Assembly (NCBI RefSeq): GCF_000472665.1
Contig: NZ_AXAC01000019.1
Span: 55-64,054, forward strand
DNA: 64,000 nucleotides
Direction: 5' to 3'
From: Acetobacterium malicum subsp. dehalogenans DSM 11527
GTDB taxonomy: Bacteria > Bacillota > Clostridia > Eubacteriales > Eubacteriaceae
Positions 35,019-43,619 of this stretch are shown one piece after another. The notes beneath the pieces were generated by a model. It saw nothing but the letters and a program-made list of their open reading frames with translations. It had not been told where the DNA came from and made no database searches. Position numbers and translations under genes: made by a program. The first letter of the stretch is position 1, and every line of letters starts with the position of its first letter.

Positions 35019-35519
35019 ATGAGTTTATACGATGCGTGGAAAAACTACATAGAAGAGAATTGCAGCACCCAGGAAGAGCAAAATGAATTCTGGGAAAAAT
35101 ACTGTGCTGATGAAAAAGTTCTATACCAGAAAATTCTTGGTGAGAAAATAACCATCATAGAGGGTAAGGTAGAAGATCTGGTTAAAGAATCGAATATGGT
35201 TCCACCCCAATACATGGGTTTTCTGGACGGTATCAGTGATAGTCTGATGGCACCCATTGATCTTGAGATGATTGAACTGGATTCCGAAATCAAGCTGGAA
35301 ATCGATTTTGCCAAGCTTTATAAAAATATGCTGGCAGTTCCGGCGGAATGGCTTTATACCCTGGATGAATGGGATAATTTTTTCACTGAAGACGAACGGA
35401 TTGAGTTGGAAAAAGATTACAAGCGATCTAAAACCGTTGTGAATGAAGTGAAGGTAGGCCGAAATGATCCATGTCCATGCGGATCCGGCAAAAAATTCAA
35501 AAAGTGCTGTGGCCGTTAA
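35019..35519 (+). CDS. SEC-C motif protein of unknown function
   Basis: The protein of 166 residues ends in a textbook SEC-C zinc motif, [20 protein letters not shown], the module also found at the end of SecA that binds zinc and contacts SecB or the ribosome. The N-terminal 140 residues are acidic and helical, with no clear family, starting [20 protein letters not shown]. Many uncharacterised bacterial proteins join such a helical domain to SEC-C. The start at 35019 has ATGAGGAGA upstream. A perfect bidirectional terminator follows immediately. Confidence 0.85.
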   Translation: MSLYDAWKNYIEENCSTQEEQNEFWEKYCADEKVLYQKILGEKITIIEGKVEDLVKESNMVPPQYMGFLDGISDSLMAPIDLEMIELDSEIKLEIDFAKLYKNMLAVPAEWLYTLDEWDNFFTEDERIELEKDYKRSKTVVNEVKVGRNDPCPCGSGKKFKKCCGR

Positions 35520-35520
35520 A

Positions 35521-35556
35521 CCATTAAAAAAAGAGCGAAAGCTCTTTTTTTAATGG
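35521..35556. terminator. Bidirectional terminator between SEC-C and patatin genes
   Basis: CCATTAAAAAAAGAGC, a GAAA loop and GCTCTTTTTTTAATGG form a perfect 16-bp stem. The right arm overlaps the last codons of the convergent patatin gene. Confidence 0.9.
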
Positions 35557-36875
35557 TTTATTATTTCATGAATATAAAAAATAGTAATCATCGCAAGGGC
35601 GATATCTGGTGAAAATTTGCTCAAAAAAGTTGACATCCGCTCAGGACTGAGATCGCTCCGGATACTCAAAAATACGATGTAAAAGGTGATAAAATTATAC
35701 CGCAGGAAATTGTTATTGGATGGGGTTAAAAAGGTTCCAATGATTTTAGGATTGTCCAAGAGGGTGAGGTTTTCATCCAAAAGCCGATTCAGCTCTTTGA
35801 GAATGGCCTGAATGAAGAAATCAATGGAATAGTTTTCCAAGCGGAACACACCCATACTTTTCCCCGTAATTTCCAGCATTGAAAGGCCAAGGGGCTGGTT
35901 TTTAAAAGCTGTTTTCCTTAACAGATTTTCAAGCGAACTTAATATATCGCTTTGAGTGGCATCGGCCGGTAGATTGAGTAGTGTCAGCATTTTTTGCAAT
36001 TGTTTCTGATTTGATAGCGGCATCCCCAAGGTATTGATAAATTTCCTGAAAAAGGTATTGCTTTTATGGGTGCTCAGATAAAAATGTTTGCCATCCAGGA
36101 CTCCAAATACCTTTAGGGCATCCAGATAACCCAACTGAATATTCTGTTCGATTTGTCGGGAATCGAAATTCATGATCCCCCCAAGATACTCGGAATTATT
36201 GATAGTAATGATTTCGGCATTTTTATCCCGTACCCATTTTCGCATTCCGGGAGCAGGAAATTCCACTGAAATAATCTGATTAAAATTCTGTTCGAGCATA
36301 AAATTTATTGGGACATTATCAAAAAAACCGCCATCGAGATAGGTTTTACCATCGATTTCCTGTTTCTGGAAAATGGGTAAGGCGGCACTGGCCAGTAAAT
36401 AGTCAATCAACTGGCCTTCAGGGATATTTTCAATCATCAGCTGACGCGGTTTCAGGCTGGTGATATCAACCGTTACCAATCCGAATCGAATCGATGAATT
36501 CCGGATGGCTTCTTCAGAGACCAACTGGGTTAGATTGTAGCGCAGCGGCGAAATATCCAAACCGTCTGAAAAAAGAGCCGTTATAAAACCATTTCTGAAA
36601 ACATCAAAGCTCTCTTTTGACCACTGCTCTACATAGGTGTTGGTCATTTTTTTATTTAAATCAAGAACCTGGTTAATGGTCAGATTGGACCAGAATTCCA
36701 GGGCAATTTCATAATCGTCCTGGGCAATCATGGCGGCGTTCAGCGCTCCGACCGAGGTTCCGATAACGGCCCCCAGGGAGTAATCACATTCTCGGAGGGC
36801 CTTCCAAACGCCCATTTCAAAGGCACCTTTGGCACCGCCGCCACTGAGGACCAGGCCATACTGTTGCTGTGACAT
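35550..36875 (-). CDS. Patatin-like phospholipase
   Basis: The protein of 441 residues carries the patatin catalytic dyad: the oxyanion loop SGGGAKGAFEMG (about 11-22), the nucleophile S41 in IGTSVGALNAAM and the catalytic aspartate (about D181) in YLDGGFFDN. The patatin domain covers the first 290 residues. The remaining C-terminal 150 residues are helical and not recognised; they may bind membranes or proteins. These enzymes hydrolyse acyl chains of membrane lipids. The ATG at 36875 follows AGAGAGGTGA. No secretion signal is visible, so it should act from the cytoplasmic side. Confidence 0.9.
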   Translation of the reverse strand: MSQQQYGLVLSGGGAKGAFEMGVWKALRECDYSLGAVIGTSVGALNAAMIAQDDYEIALEFWSNLTINQVLDLNKKMTNTYVEQWSKESFDVFRNGFITALFSDGLDISPLRYNLTQLVSEEAIRNSSIRFGLVTVDITSLKPRQLMIENIPEGQLIDYLLASAALPIFQKQEIDGKTYLDGGFFDNVPINFMLEQNFNQIISVEFPAPGMRKWVRDKNAEIITINNSEYLGGIMNFDSRQIEQNIQLGYLDALKVFGVLDGKHFYLSTHKSNTFFRKFINTLGMPLSNQKQLQKMLTLLNLPADATQSDILSSLENLLRKTAFKNQPLGLSMLEITGKSMGVFRLENYSIDFFIQAILKELNRLLDENLTLLDNPKIIGTFLTPSNNNFLRYNFITFYIVFLSIRSDLSPERMSTFLSKFSPDIALAMITIFYIHEIINH

Positions 36876-36929
36876 TTAATGTTCACCTCTCTGTTTTAAG
36901 AAATGTTTTAAAGAGTCTTTCGAAACAAA

Positions 36930-37787
36930 TTAGTAATACATGCCATTCATCAGACCACCAAGCATTCCCATACCGCCTAATCCGACGCAGGCTACGCAGG
37001 CAAAGATCATCAGCACCGTAAAGGCCATCCCGATGATGGAACAAATCAGACCTGCCATGGCCATACCGGTGGGCAGACCCTGAAGTTTTCGTTCCTTCAT
37101 GGCAATCATCCCAAAAATAAGACCCACCGCACCGGTCAGCAAACCGCTACCGATTAAGGTGATAAAGCTGACAATTGAGAAGATCCCCAATGACAGCGCC
37201 AGAATTGATTTGGAATCGTAAGCTTCAGTAATGACTCCTTCTGGGTGACGTTCATCGTAAGCATCGCGATTGCGGATAATAAAGACAAAAATTGGGCCCA
37301 GGAAAGGAAAAATAATGCTGAGAACCAGATAAAGCACTCGGTGATCTTTATCATAAATACTGTAGAGCCAGAATTGAGCGGCATAATAGTAGAAGCTCAG
37401 CGCCAAAGATAACAAAATTCCCATAAAGGCGCCTAGATAGGGAATGAAGCTAAGAATCATCATGACAATGGATAAGGCCAGACCGATCAGAGGCAGAAAG
37501 AGCTTGGCATAGGGAATATGCCAGGTGCTGATGGAAACATCATCGTTGATCAGTTCACCCATCAGATAATTACTGGCCAGGGGAACCCAGGCTAGCCAGG
37601 GGTTATCAATATTTCGGTTTTTGGCCATGGTGTAAAGACCAAGGGAATTAAAAACATAACAAATCAGGCCGATAATAAGACTAACGACTAAAATAATGCC
37701 AAGAACTGACATAATCACCGGCATAATCGCCATAATACTGTCAGGCTGGGAAGAAATATCTCCCAGATAATCATCATACATATTCAT
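36930..37787 (-). CDS. Multi-pass membrane protein with DUF4190-like C-terminus
   Basis: The protein of 285 residues has about seven helices. The N-terminal part, with SLGLYTMAKNRNIDNPWLAW and VPLASNYLMGELI, resembles a family of small membrane proteins (DUF5684-like, weakly held) linked to signal peptidase-like or integral proteins of unknown role. The C-terminal 95 residues (LGIFSIVSFITLIGSGLL through VACVGLGGMG) are DUF4190-like and clearly related to the separate 95-residue protein at 38753. No catalytic residues can be named. The start at 37787 has GGAGG upstream. It is flanked by the patatin gene and lgt, all on the same strand but with separate spacers. Confidence 0.75.
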   Translation of the reverse strand: MNMYDDYLGDISSQPDSIMAIMPVIMSVLGIILVVSLIIGLICYVFNSLGLYTMAKNRNIDNPWLAWVPLASNYLMGELINDDVSISTWHIPYAKLFLPLIGLALSIVMMILSFIPYLGAFMGILLSLALSFYYYAAQFWLYSIYDKDHRVLYLVLSIIFPFLGPIFVFIIRNRDAYDERHPEGVITEAYDSKSILALSLGIFSIVSFITLIGSGLLTGAVGLIFGMIAMKERKLQGLPTGMAMAGLICSIIGMAFTVLMIFACVACVGLGGMGMLGGLMNGMYY

Positions 37788-37845
37788 AACAAAAACCTCC
37801 TAAAAAATCTAATACCCTAATTATACCCTAAAGTCATCTAAATAA

Positions 37846-38616
37846 CTATTGTTTCAAGTGTTTTTCATAAAGCTGTTGAGGGATTTTCAGGATAAACAGA
37901 ATCCCCAAACCAATGATCAGCAGGCTGATGAATTGGGATGTGGAGAGAAATCCGATCGCGCCGCGGGGATCGGCGCGAAAAAATTCATTGATAAAGCGAA
38001 AGAGACCAGAGGTGATTAAATAGAGCCCGGTGGTAAAACCAGGCGTGTCGCTTCTCCACAACACGGCCATCAGAAGCAGGGTGAGTCCAAAAAGAAAGGC
38101 CGATTCAGATAACTGCGCCGGAAACAAACCAATCCCGGATGGCGGATAGGCACCAACCGGATAATGAACAGCGCCGGGCCCCTCATAAGGAATCCCATAG
38201 CAGCAGCCGTTGAAAAAACAACCAATCCGCCCAAAGGCCTGGGCCAGGGCTAAGCAAGGGACTGCGATGTCGAAAAATTGGATTGAATCGAGGTGATAAA
38301 TATGAGTGTAAAAATATCCCCCCAAAATCCCGCCGATCAGGCCGCCATAGAAAACCGCGCCGCCGGTAGCCAAGCGAATCAGGGCGGTTTCGGGGCTGGC
38401 GATCAGATTGGGCAAATCGACAATAATATACAGCAGTTTAGCACCACTGATGCCGCCGATGATACCAAAGAGTCCGAAAAACATGGCGTCCATGGTGGAA
38501 ATGCTGTATTTTCGGGCAGTTTGAACGCCTAATAAAAAAGCGGCTCCAGTTCCCAGTAAAAATAAAACACCAAAGGTCGGGATCGAATAATTAAAAAAAT
38601 GAATAACTGGATACAT
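37846..38616 (-). CDS. lgt: Prolipoprotein diacylglyceryl transferase (cysteine-rich variant)
   Basis: Lgt transfers diacylglycerol from phosphatidylglycerol to the lipobox cysteine of prelipoproteins. The protein of 256 residues has about seven helices. The Lgt signature region reads LAQAFGRIGCFFNGCCYGIP, where classical enzymes have GRIGNFINGE; this cysteine-rich form is found in a second Lgt type in anaerobes. Other family segments are GAKLLYIIVD, GGAVFYGGLIGGILGG and RFINEFFRADPRG. The start is set at ATG 38616 with CTAAAAGGAG upstream; a longer frame to 38664 would add 16 polar residues. Lipoproteins encoded at 34610 and 48852 are possible substrates, among many. Confidence 0.88.
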   Translation of the reverse strand: MYPVIHFFNYSIPTFGVLFLLGTGAAFLLGVQTARKYSISTMDAMFFGLFGIIGGISGAKLLYIIVDLPNLIASPETALIRLATGGAVFYGGLIGGILGGYFYTHIYHLDSIQFFDIAVPCLALAQAFGRIGCFFNGCCYGIPYEGPGAVHYPVGAYPPSGIGLFPAQLSESAFLFGLTLLLMAVLWRSDTPGFTTGLYLITSGLFRFINEFFRADPRGAIGFLSTSQFISLLIIGLGILFILKIPQQLYEKHLKQ

Positions 38617-38712
38617 AAGACTCCTTTTAGAATAATAGTTGAAGAGTGGCTTTAAACAGGTCATTGACGGTGGTCGCTTAAAAAGTTGACGGTTTGAGGA
38701 CTTCGGGTAAAA

Positions 38713-38740
38713 AAAATAGACGATGGGAATCGTCTATTTT
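38713..38740. terminator. Terminator after the small DUF4190-like gene
   Basis: AAAATAGACGAT, a GGGA loop and ATCGTCTATTTT form a 12-bp stem with a T run on the minus strand. Confidence 0.75.
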
Positions 38741-38752
38741 AATACACTTGAA

Positions 38753-39040
38753 TCAACTGAACATCGCTGCTGTGCCCAATAGTCCGACACAGGCCACACA
38801 AGCGATCAGAACAATTGCACATAGGGCAAGACCAATGATATTAAGGACCAAACCGGCAGTCGCCATACTGTTTGGTTTAAATCCTTCCAGTTCGCCGGCT
38901 TTGCGAATCTGGATGGCAAAAATCAAACCTACTATAGCACAGATAATACCAATAATGGTGAAGTAGCTCCATACGATGCTAACCAAGGATACGATTCCCA
39001 ACACAAGGGAAGCAATGGCCTTATTGTTATACTGTTCCAT
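38753..39040 (-). CDS. Small DUF4190-like membrane protein
   Basis: The protein of 95 residues has two long hydrophobic segments (about 8-43 and 64-92) around a short charged loop with QIRKAGELEGFKPNSMATAG. It matches the C-terminal third of the protein at 36930, including the ending ACVACVGL, so the two are paralogues. DUF4190 proteins are common in firmicutes and have no known biochemical role. The ATG at 39040 follows AGGAGGCTTAT. It lies between murC and lgt on the same strand with its own terminator. Confidence 0.8.
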   Translation of the reverse strand: MEQYNNKAIASLVLGIVSLVSIVWSYFTIIGIICAIVGLIFAIQIRKAGELEGFKPNSMATAGLVLNIIGLALCAIVLIACVACVGLLGTAAMFS

Positions 39041-39099
39041 ATAAGCCTCCTAAAGTAAAATTATTTCTGTCTTTAGAATACTCCTGTTGGGAAAAAATG

Positions 39100-40518
39100 T
39101 CAAGATTTATGAATCTCTTTTAACTTATCCACCAAATCGAACGCAACATGATTGATGGTTTGCGAACCAGCCACAAGCACCAGATCATTCGGGCATAAAT
39201 GGTCAGTCAGATAATTGACAATATCCGTAAAGGCTGAAATGGTAACTGTGGGGATGCCATATTTTGCTTCGATGGCTTTTTGCAGATCTTCGGAATAAAT
39301 ATTCCAGTCATTACCTTCCCGATCCGAATAAATATCGTTGAGAATGACGTAGTCAGCTTTGGCAAAAGCATCGACAAAATCATCAAAGAAAAAGAAAGTC
39401 CGTGAATAGGTATGCGGTTGAAAAACAACCCAGAGTTTATGGTGTTCATAATTAAGACAGGCATCCACGACCACCTTTAACTCGGTGGGATGATGGGCAT
39501 AATCTTCATAAACGTTGATCCCGTTGACTTCGCCCCGGAATTCGAAACGGCGTTTGGCACCGCTGAATTTTGCCATGCCAGTGATCGAGGTTTCCACCGG
39601 AATGCTGAGGAAGTCGCCGCAGATAATGGCCGAAAGGGCATTGAGGACATTATGCTGGCCGGGAATAATCAATTGATAATGGCCATAAAGTGCCCCCTTT
39701 TTATAGACGTCAAAACTGGGCTTGCCAACCTTATCATAAACAATATTGGCAGGATACCAGTCGTTGGTTTGATCTAAACCATAGGTAGTTACCGGACAGG
39801 CCAAATCAGCTACCACATCGAGAACATCCTGGGAGTCACCATAAGCAATCATCAAGCCATCGGCGGGCAGGATTTTACCAAAATTGGTAAAAGATTCCTT
39901 GATCTGTTTTAAGCCACCTTTAAAATAATCCAAATGGTCTTCTTCGATATTGGTGATGATGCCGATGGAATGGGAAGTTGTCAGAAAACTATCCACATAT
40001 TCACAGGCTTCCACGACGAAGAACTCTTTTCCGTCAATCACGGCATTACCGCCAAATTCATCCAGCTTGCCGCCAATGCTCAGGCTGGGCCGCATTTCGG
40101 CGTGCTGGAGCAGACAGGCAACCATGGAGGAGGTTGTCGTTTTGCCATGAGTTCCGGCAACGGCAATGGTTTTATCGAAGATGTGGGAAAAAAGACCCAG
40201 AAAACTCGAACGTTCGATTTTGGGAAGATTCAAATCCGTGGCTTTAACCATATCCGGGTTATCGTCATGAATGGCAGCAGAATAAACAACACAATCCGTG
40301 TCAGCGGGGATGTTTTCGTAGTTGTGGCCGATATGGACCTTGATACCCAGACATTCCAGTTTTTCAGTGTAAGATGAAGCAATCATATCAGAACCTTCAA
40401 TGGAAAAACCTTGGGATAGAGACATCGTAGCCAGGCCACTCATGCTGCTTCCGCCAATTCCAATGAAGAATAATTTATTGATGGGTCGGTTGAATTTGTT
40501 TTCTAGTTGTGCTTTCAA
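39100..40518 (-). CDS. murC: UDP-N-acetylmuramate-L-alanine ligase
   Basis: MurC adds L-alanine to UDP-MurNAc using ATP, starting the peptide of peptidoglycan. The protein of 472 residues has the N-terminal Rossmann segment FFIGIGGSSMSGLATMSL, the ATP-binding loop VAGTHGKTTTSSMV, the central domain with NIEEDHLDYF and GQHNVLNALSAI, and the C-terminal EDYAHHPTELKVV. Translation starts at TTG 40518, with AAAGGAG nine bases upstream. In many relatives murC lies next to purR in the same direction; here the two are divergent across a 264-bp gap. Confidence 0.95.
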   Translation of the reverse strand: MKAQLENKFNRPINKLFFIGIGGSSMSGLATMSLSQGFSIEGSDMIASSYTEKLECLGIKVHIGHNYENIPADTDCVVYSAAIHDDNPDMVKATDLNLPKIERSSFLGLFSHIFDKTIAVAGTHGKTTTSSMVACLLQHAEMRPSLSIGGKLDEFGGNAVIDGKEFFVVEACEYVDSFLTTSHSIGIITNIEEDHLDYFKGGLKQIKESFTNFGKILPADGLMIAYGDSQDVLDVVADLACPVTTYGLDQTNDWYPANIVYDKVGKPSFDVYKKGALYGHYQLIIPGQHNVLNALSAIICGDFLSIPVETSITGMAKFSGAKRRFEFRGEVNGINVYEDYAHHPTELKVVVDACLNYEHHKLWVVFQPHTYSRTFFFFDDFVDAFAKADYVILNDIYSDREGNDWNIYSEDLQKAIEAKYGIPTVTISAFTDIVNYLTDHLCPNDLVLVAGSQTINHVAFDLVDKLKEIHKS

Positions 40519-40699
40519 ATAATCAGCTCCTTTAATTCGGTAATAAAATCTTAATTATTTCTTAATGATTCAACTGAAAGTGTTTATTTGTTGGTTAAGA
40601 ATATGCATGAAATAATCAAAATACCATTCAAAATCGGGAAAAACACTTTAAACCGAATTATAACACAGGTCTTTCCGCTGAGTAAAGATTAAAAAAAAC

Positions 40700-40728
40700 T
40701 TGCACTTTCATTGAAATATGAATAATAT
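40700..40728 (+). promoter_or_regulatory. Predicted promoter of purR
   Basis: TTGCAC (40700-40705) and TAATAT (40723-40728) are spaced by 17 bases. It lies just before the PurBox. Confidence 0.55.
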
Positions 40729-40744
40729 TATAGATATTGAGAAT

Positions 40745-40757
40745 AATGTTCGGATTT
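40745..40757 (-). promoter_or_regulatory. PurBox, operator for PurR
   Basis: Read on the minus strand the site is AAATCCGAACATT, matching all 13 positions of the Bacillus PurBox consensus AWWWCCGAACWWT. It lies about 17 bases after the purR -10, so PurR probably represses its own gene. A convincing partner box in the opposite orientation was not found. Confidence 0.7.
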
Positions 40758-40782
40758 TAATCAAATCCTTCACAGGTGGAAA

Positions 40783-41592
40783 ATGAAAAAGAATGAAAGA
40801 ATCAGTGTGATCACAAAAATATTGTCAGACCATCCCAACGAGGTTTTCAGCTATAATTATTTTACCGATCTACTGGAAGCTGGAAAATCAAGTGTCTGCG
40901 AAGATGTGGCGATTGTCAAAAATGCCATTGAACTGACCGGTACCGGCTATGTCGAAACCTTTTCCGGGGCATCCGGGGGGGTGGTCTATCATCCCCAGGT
41001 GACCAGCGCAGAAGAAATAAGCATCCTCAAAGAAATTGCCGACCAGCTCCAGTCGCCGGCCCGAAAAATTCAAGGCGGTTTTGTCTATTACAGCGATATC
41101 CTCTCGAATCCCCGGTATTCTAAAAATATTGGCCGGATTATTGCGTCAAAATATGGTGAAATGGGGATTGAATATGTTGTCACCACCGAAACCAAGGGAA
41201 TCCCTGTGGCCATGGAAACAGCTCACTATTTAAATGTGCCGATGGGGTTGATCCGACGTTCCAACCGGGTAACTGAAGGGGCAACCACCAGTGTCAATTA
41301 TATTTCCGGTTCGTCCAATAAAATTAAAACCATGTACCTGAGCCGACGGATTGATCTGAAAGACAAAAAAGTCCTGGTAATTGATGATTTTATGAAGGGC
41401 GGGGGAACCGCTAAAGGCATGACGAATCTGATGGAAGAGGTTGGTGCCGAGGTGATGGGAATCTGCGTTATTTTTGTGACCCGATCCCCGGCGGAAAAAC
41501 TGGTTGAAAATTTCACCCCGCTGATCTGGATGGATGATGAAAACCTGGAAGCTGGATTGCGGGTTTCGCTCCATTCGGAAGCTGAAAACTGA
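40783..41592 (+). CDS. purR: PurR-type purine operon repressor
   Basis: The protein of 269 residues matches the Gram-positive PurR: an N-terminal winged helix (ERISVITKILSDHPNEVFSY to about 75) fused to a phosphoribosyltransferase-fold domain that binds PRPP. The PRPP motif is VLVIDDFMKGGGTAKGM. PRPP relieves repression of purine synthesis genes, coupling them to purine need. The start at 40783 follows CAGGTGG. A perfect PurBox lies in its own leader. As in Bacillus and Clostridium, spoVG, glmU and prs follow, prs making the PurR effector. Confidence 0.95.
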   Translation: MKKNERISVITKILSDHPNEVFSYNYFTDLLEAGKSSVCEDVAIVKNAIELTGTGYVETFSGASGGVVYHPQVTSAEEISILKEIADQLQSPARKIQGGFVYYSDILSNPRYSKNIGRIIASKYGEMGIEYVVTTETKGIPVAMETAHYLNVPMGLIRRSNRVTEGATTSVNYISGSSNKIKTMYLSRRIDLKDKKVLVIDDFMKGGGTAKGMTNLMEEVGAEVMGICVIFVTRSPAEKLVENFTPLIWMDDENLEAGLRVSLHSEAEN

Positions 41593-41727
41593 AATAAGCC
41601 CGGCGTCTAAAAACACAATGAGAAAGAATAAAACAGCGCCTTAAACAAAGGAAATTTTTTGTTTTTTTTAAACCCTTTTTGAAAATAATAAGAATGGAAA
41701 ATATTTAAGGTTTTTGTTTTAATATAG

Positions 41728-41756
41728 TTGAATTTGTGTTAGTATATACCTAGAAT
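41728..41756 (+). promoter_or_regulatory. Predicted promoter of spoVG
   Basis: TTGAAT and TAGAAT are spaced by 17 bases, 39 bases before the spoVG start codon. In Bacillus spoVG is driven by sigma H; this looks like a vegetative promoter. Confidence 0.55.
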
Positions 41757-41794
41757 TAGACATGTGACTTTATTTCAAAGGGGAGGCTTACGAG

Positions 41795-42118
41795 ATGGAA
41801 ATAACAGACGTAAGAGTACGGAAAACGTATCCAGAGGGAAAAATGAGAGCAATTGTCTCAGTTACTTTCGATGATCAATTTGTTGTTCATGATATTAAGG
41901 TAATTGAGGGTCAAAGCGGATTTTTTATTGCGATGCCCAGTCGAAAAACGCCGGATGGCGAATTCAAGGATATTGCACATCCCATTAACATGGGTACCCG
42001 TCGTGAAATGCAGGAGAGTGTCCTGCGAGCTTACGAGAAGGCCATAGAAGAGGATAATCAAGTAACCAATGAAGAAGAAGCAGCAGTTGAATTAGAAGTA
42101 GATTACGAAGAAGAATAA
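41795..42118 (+). CDS. spoVG: SpoVG RNA/DNA-binding regulator
   Basis: The protein of 107 residues contains the complete SpoVG fold: [20 protein letters not shown] at the start, [20 protein letters not shown] and [20 protein letters not shown]. The C-terminal tail is acidic. SpoVG is a nucleic acid-binding regulator, named for its role in spore cortex formation and septation, but it is also kept by non-sporulating firmicutes. The start at 41795 has a strong GGGGAGG. Its own promoter and terminator make it monocistronic, in the conserved slot between purR and glmU. Confidence 0.96.
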   Translation: MEITDVRVRKTYPEGKMRAIVSVTFDDQFVVHDIKVIEGQSGFFIAMPSRKTPDGEFKDIAHPINMGTRREMQESVLRAYEKAIEEDNQVTNEEEAAVELEVDYEEE

Positions 42119-42136
42119 AAAATTTAAAAGTTAAAA

Positions 42137-42165
42137 GAAAAAGGGGAAGCGCTTCCCTTTTTTTG
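42137..42165 (+). terminator. Terminator after spoVG
   Basis: AAAAAGGGGAAGC and GCTTCCCTTTTTTT form a short palindromic stem with a T run. Confidence 0.75.
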
Positions 42166-42200
42166 TTGTTAATAATAATTATAAAGTTGCGGAGATGAAA

Positions 42201-43559
42201 ATGAACCATTCAAAAACCATCATATTAGCAGCCGGTGAAGGGTCCCGAATGCGGTCCCAAAAACCTAAGGTACTCCATCAGGTGTGTGGAGAGAATATTC
42301 TGGATTATGTGATTGCGGTTAGTAAGGCTTCGGGAATATCGGAGATCGGCGTTGTTGTGGGGTTTCAGGCCGAGTTGATCAAGGAAAGCCTGTCGCCGCA
42401 GATCGCGACCTATTTTCAGCCAGAACAGCTGGGTACTGGCCACGCAGTCCTGCAGGCGTTGCCCTTTTTTGAAGCACTCCAGGGAAATCTGATTGTGCTG
42501 GTCGGCGATGCCCCACTGATCCGACCAGAAACGTTGACCGGCCTGATTATGGCTCATGAAACCGGCGGTTATGCCGCAACGGTTTTAACGGCCGAATTTG
42601 AAGAACCCACCGGCTATGGCCGGATGATTAAAAACAGAAGCGGTGAGCTGCTTAAAATTGTGGAAGAAAAAGATGCCGCTGCGGCTGAAAAACAAATCAA
42701 AGAGATTAATTCCGGGATGTATTGTTTTGATGCCCAGGCTCTTATTGTGGCGCTGGCGGAATTAAAAACGGATAATGTTCAAGGTGAATATTATCTCACC
42801 GATGTCATCGAGATTCTGCGAAAAATGGGGAAAACCGCCGGCACCTATGTGACCCCGGATCCGGAAGACATCCAGGCCATCAATTCCCGGGTGCAGCTGG
42901 CCGAAGCGGAAGCAGTGATGCGAAAACGGATTAACCATAAACTGATGGATGCCGGTGTGACCATCATCGATCCGGCCACAACCTATGTTGGCGCCCGGGT
43001 TCAGGTTGGCCAGGATACGGTTCTCTATCCCGGGGTTATTCTGGAAGGTGCGACCGAGATTGGAAAAGATTGTGTCATTGGCGCAAATAGCCGGTTAGTT
43101 GACACAAAAATTGGGAATAATGTTACTATCCAGAGTTCCACAATTCTGGATAGCAGTGTTGACGATTTCACCACCGTCGGGCCTTACGCTTATATCCGCC
43201 CGGGGAGCCAGATCGGCAAGCATTGTAAAGTTGGCGATTTTGTGGAAGTTAAGAACTCTACCATGGGCGACGGCGCCAAAGCCTCGCATCTGACCTATAT
43301 TGGCGATGGCGATGTCGGCGAAAATGTCAATCTTGGCTGTGGCACGGTTTTTGTAAATTACGATGGTAAGAATAAATACCGGACGATTGTCGAAAAAAAT
43401 GCTTTTGTCGGGTGTAACACCAATCTGATTGCCCCGGTAACCGTTAAGGAAGGGGCGTACATCGCCGCCGGCTCGACCATCACTGACGATGTCCCGGAAG
43501 ATAGTCTGGCGATTGCCAGAGCCAGACAGGTCAATAAGGTCGGTTATTTAAAAAAGTAA
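42201..43559 (+). CDS. glmU: Bifunctional GlmU (GlcN-1-P acetyltransferase / GlcNAc-1-P uridylyltransferase)
   Basis: GlmU makes UDP-GlcNAc for peptidoglycan. The protein of 452 residues has the uridylyltransferase domain (ILAAGEGSRMRSQKPKVLHQ; EQLGTGHAVLQAL; NSGMYCFDA) and a C-terminal left-handed beta-helix from about residue 250 with hexapeptide repeats. The acetyltransferase region includes SHLTYIGDGDVGENVNLGCG and FVGCNTNLIAPV. The start at 42201 is preferred because GGAG lies six bases upstream; an ATG at 42195 sits directly on that ribosome site. prs follows 60 bases later. Confidence 0.96.
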   Translation: MNHSKTIILAAGEGSRMRSQKPKVLHQVCGENILDYVIAVSKASGISEIGVVVGFQAELIKESLSPQIATYFQPEQLGTGHAVLQALPFFEALQGNLIVLVGDAPLIRPETLTGLIMAHETGGYAATVLTAEFEEPTGYGRMIKNRSGELLKIVEEKDAAAAEKQIKEINSGMYCFDAQALIVALAELKTDNVQGEYYLTDVIEILRKMGKTAGTYVTPDPEDIQAINSRVQLAEAEAVMRKRINHKLMDAGVTIIDPATTYVGARVQVGQDTVLYPGVILEGATEIGKDCVIGANSRLVDTKIGNNVTIQSSTILDSSVDDFTTVGPYAYIRPGSQIGKHCKVGDFVEVKNSTMGDGAKASHLTYIGDGDVGENVNLGCGTVFVNYDGKNKYRTIVEKNAFVGCNTNLIAPVTVKEGAYIAAGSTITDDVPEDSLAIARARQVNKVGYLKK

Positions 43560-43619
43560 CACATCACATCATTAACAAAAAATAGAAAATAGAGAAGATT
43601 AAGAAGAGGTATAAAACGC

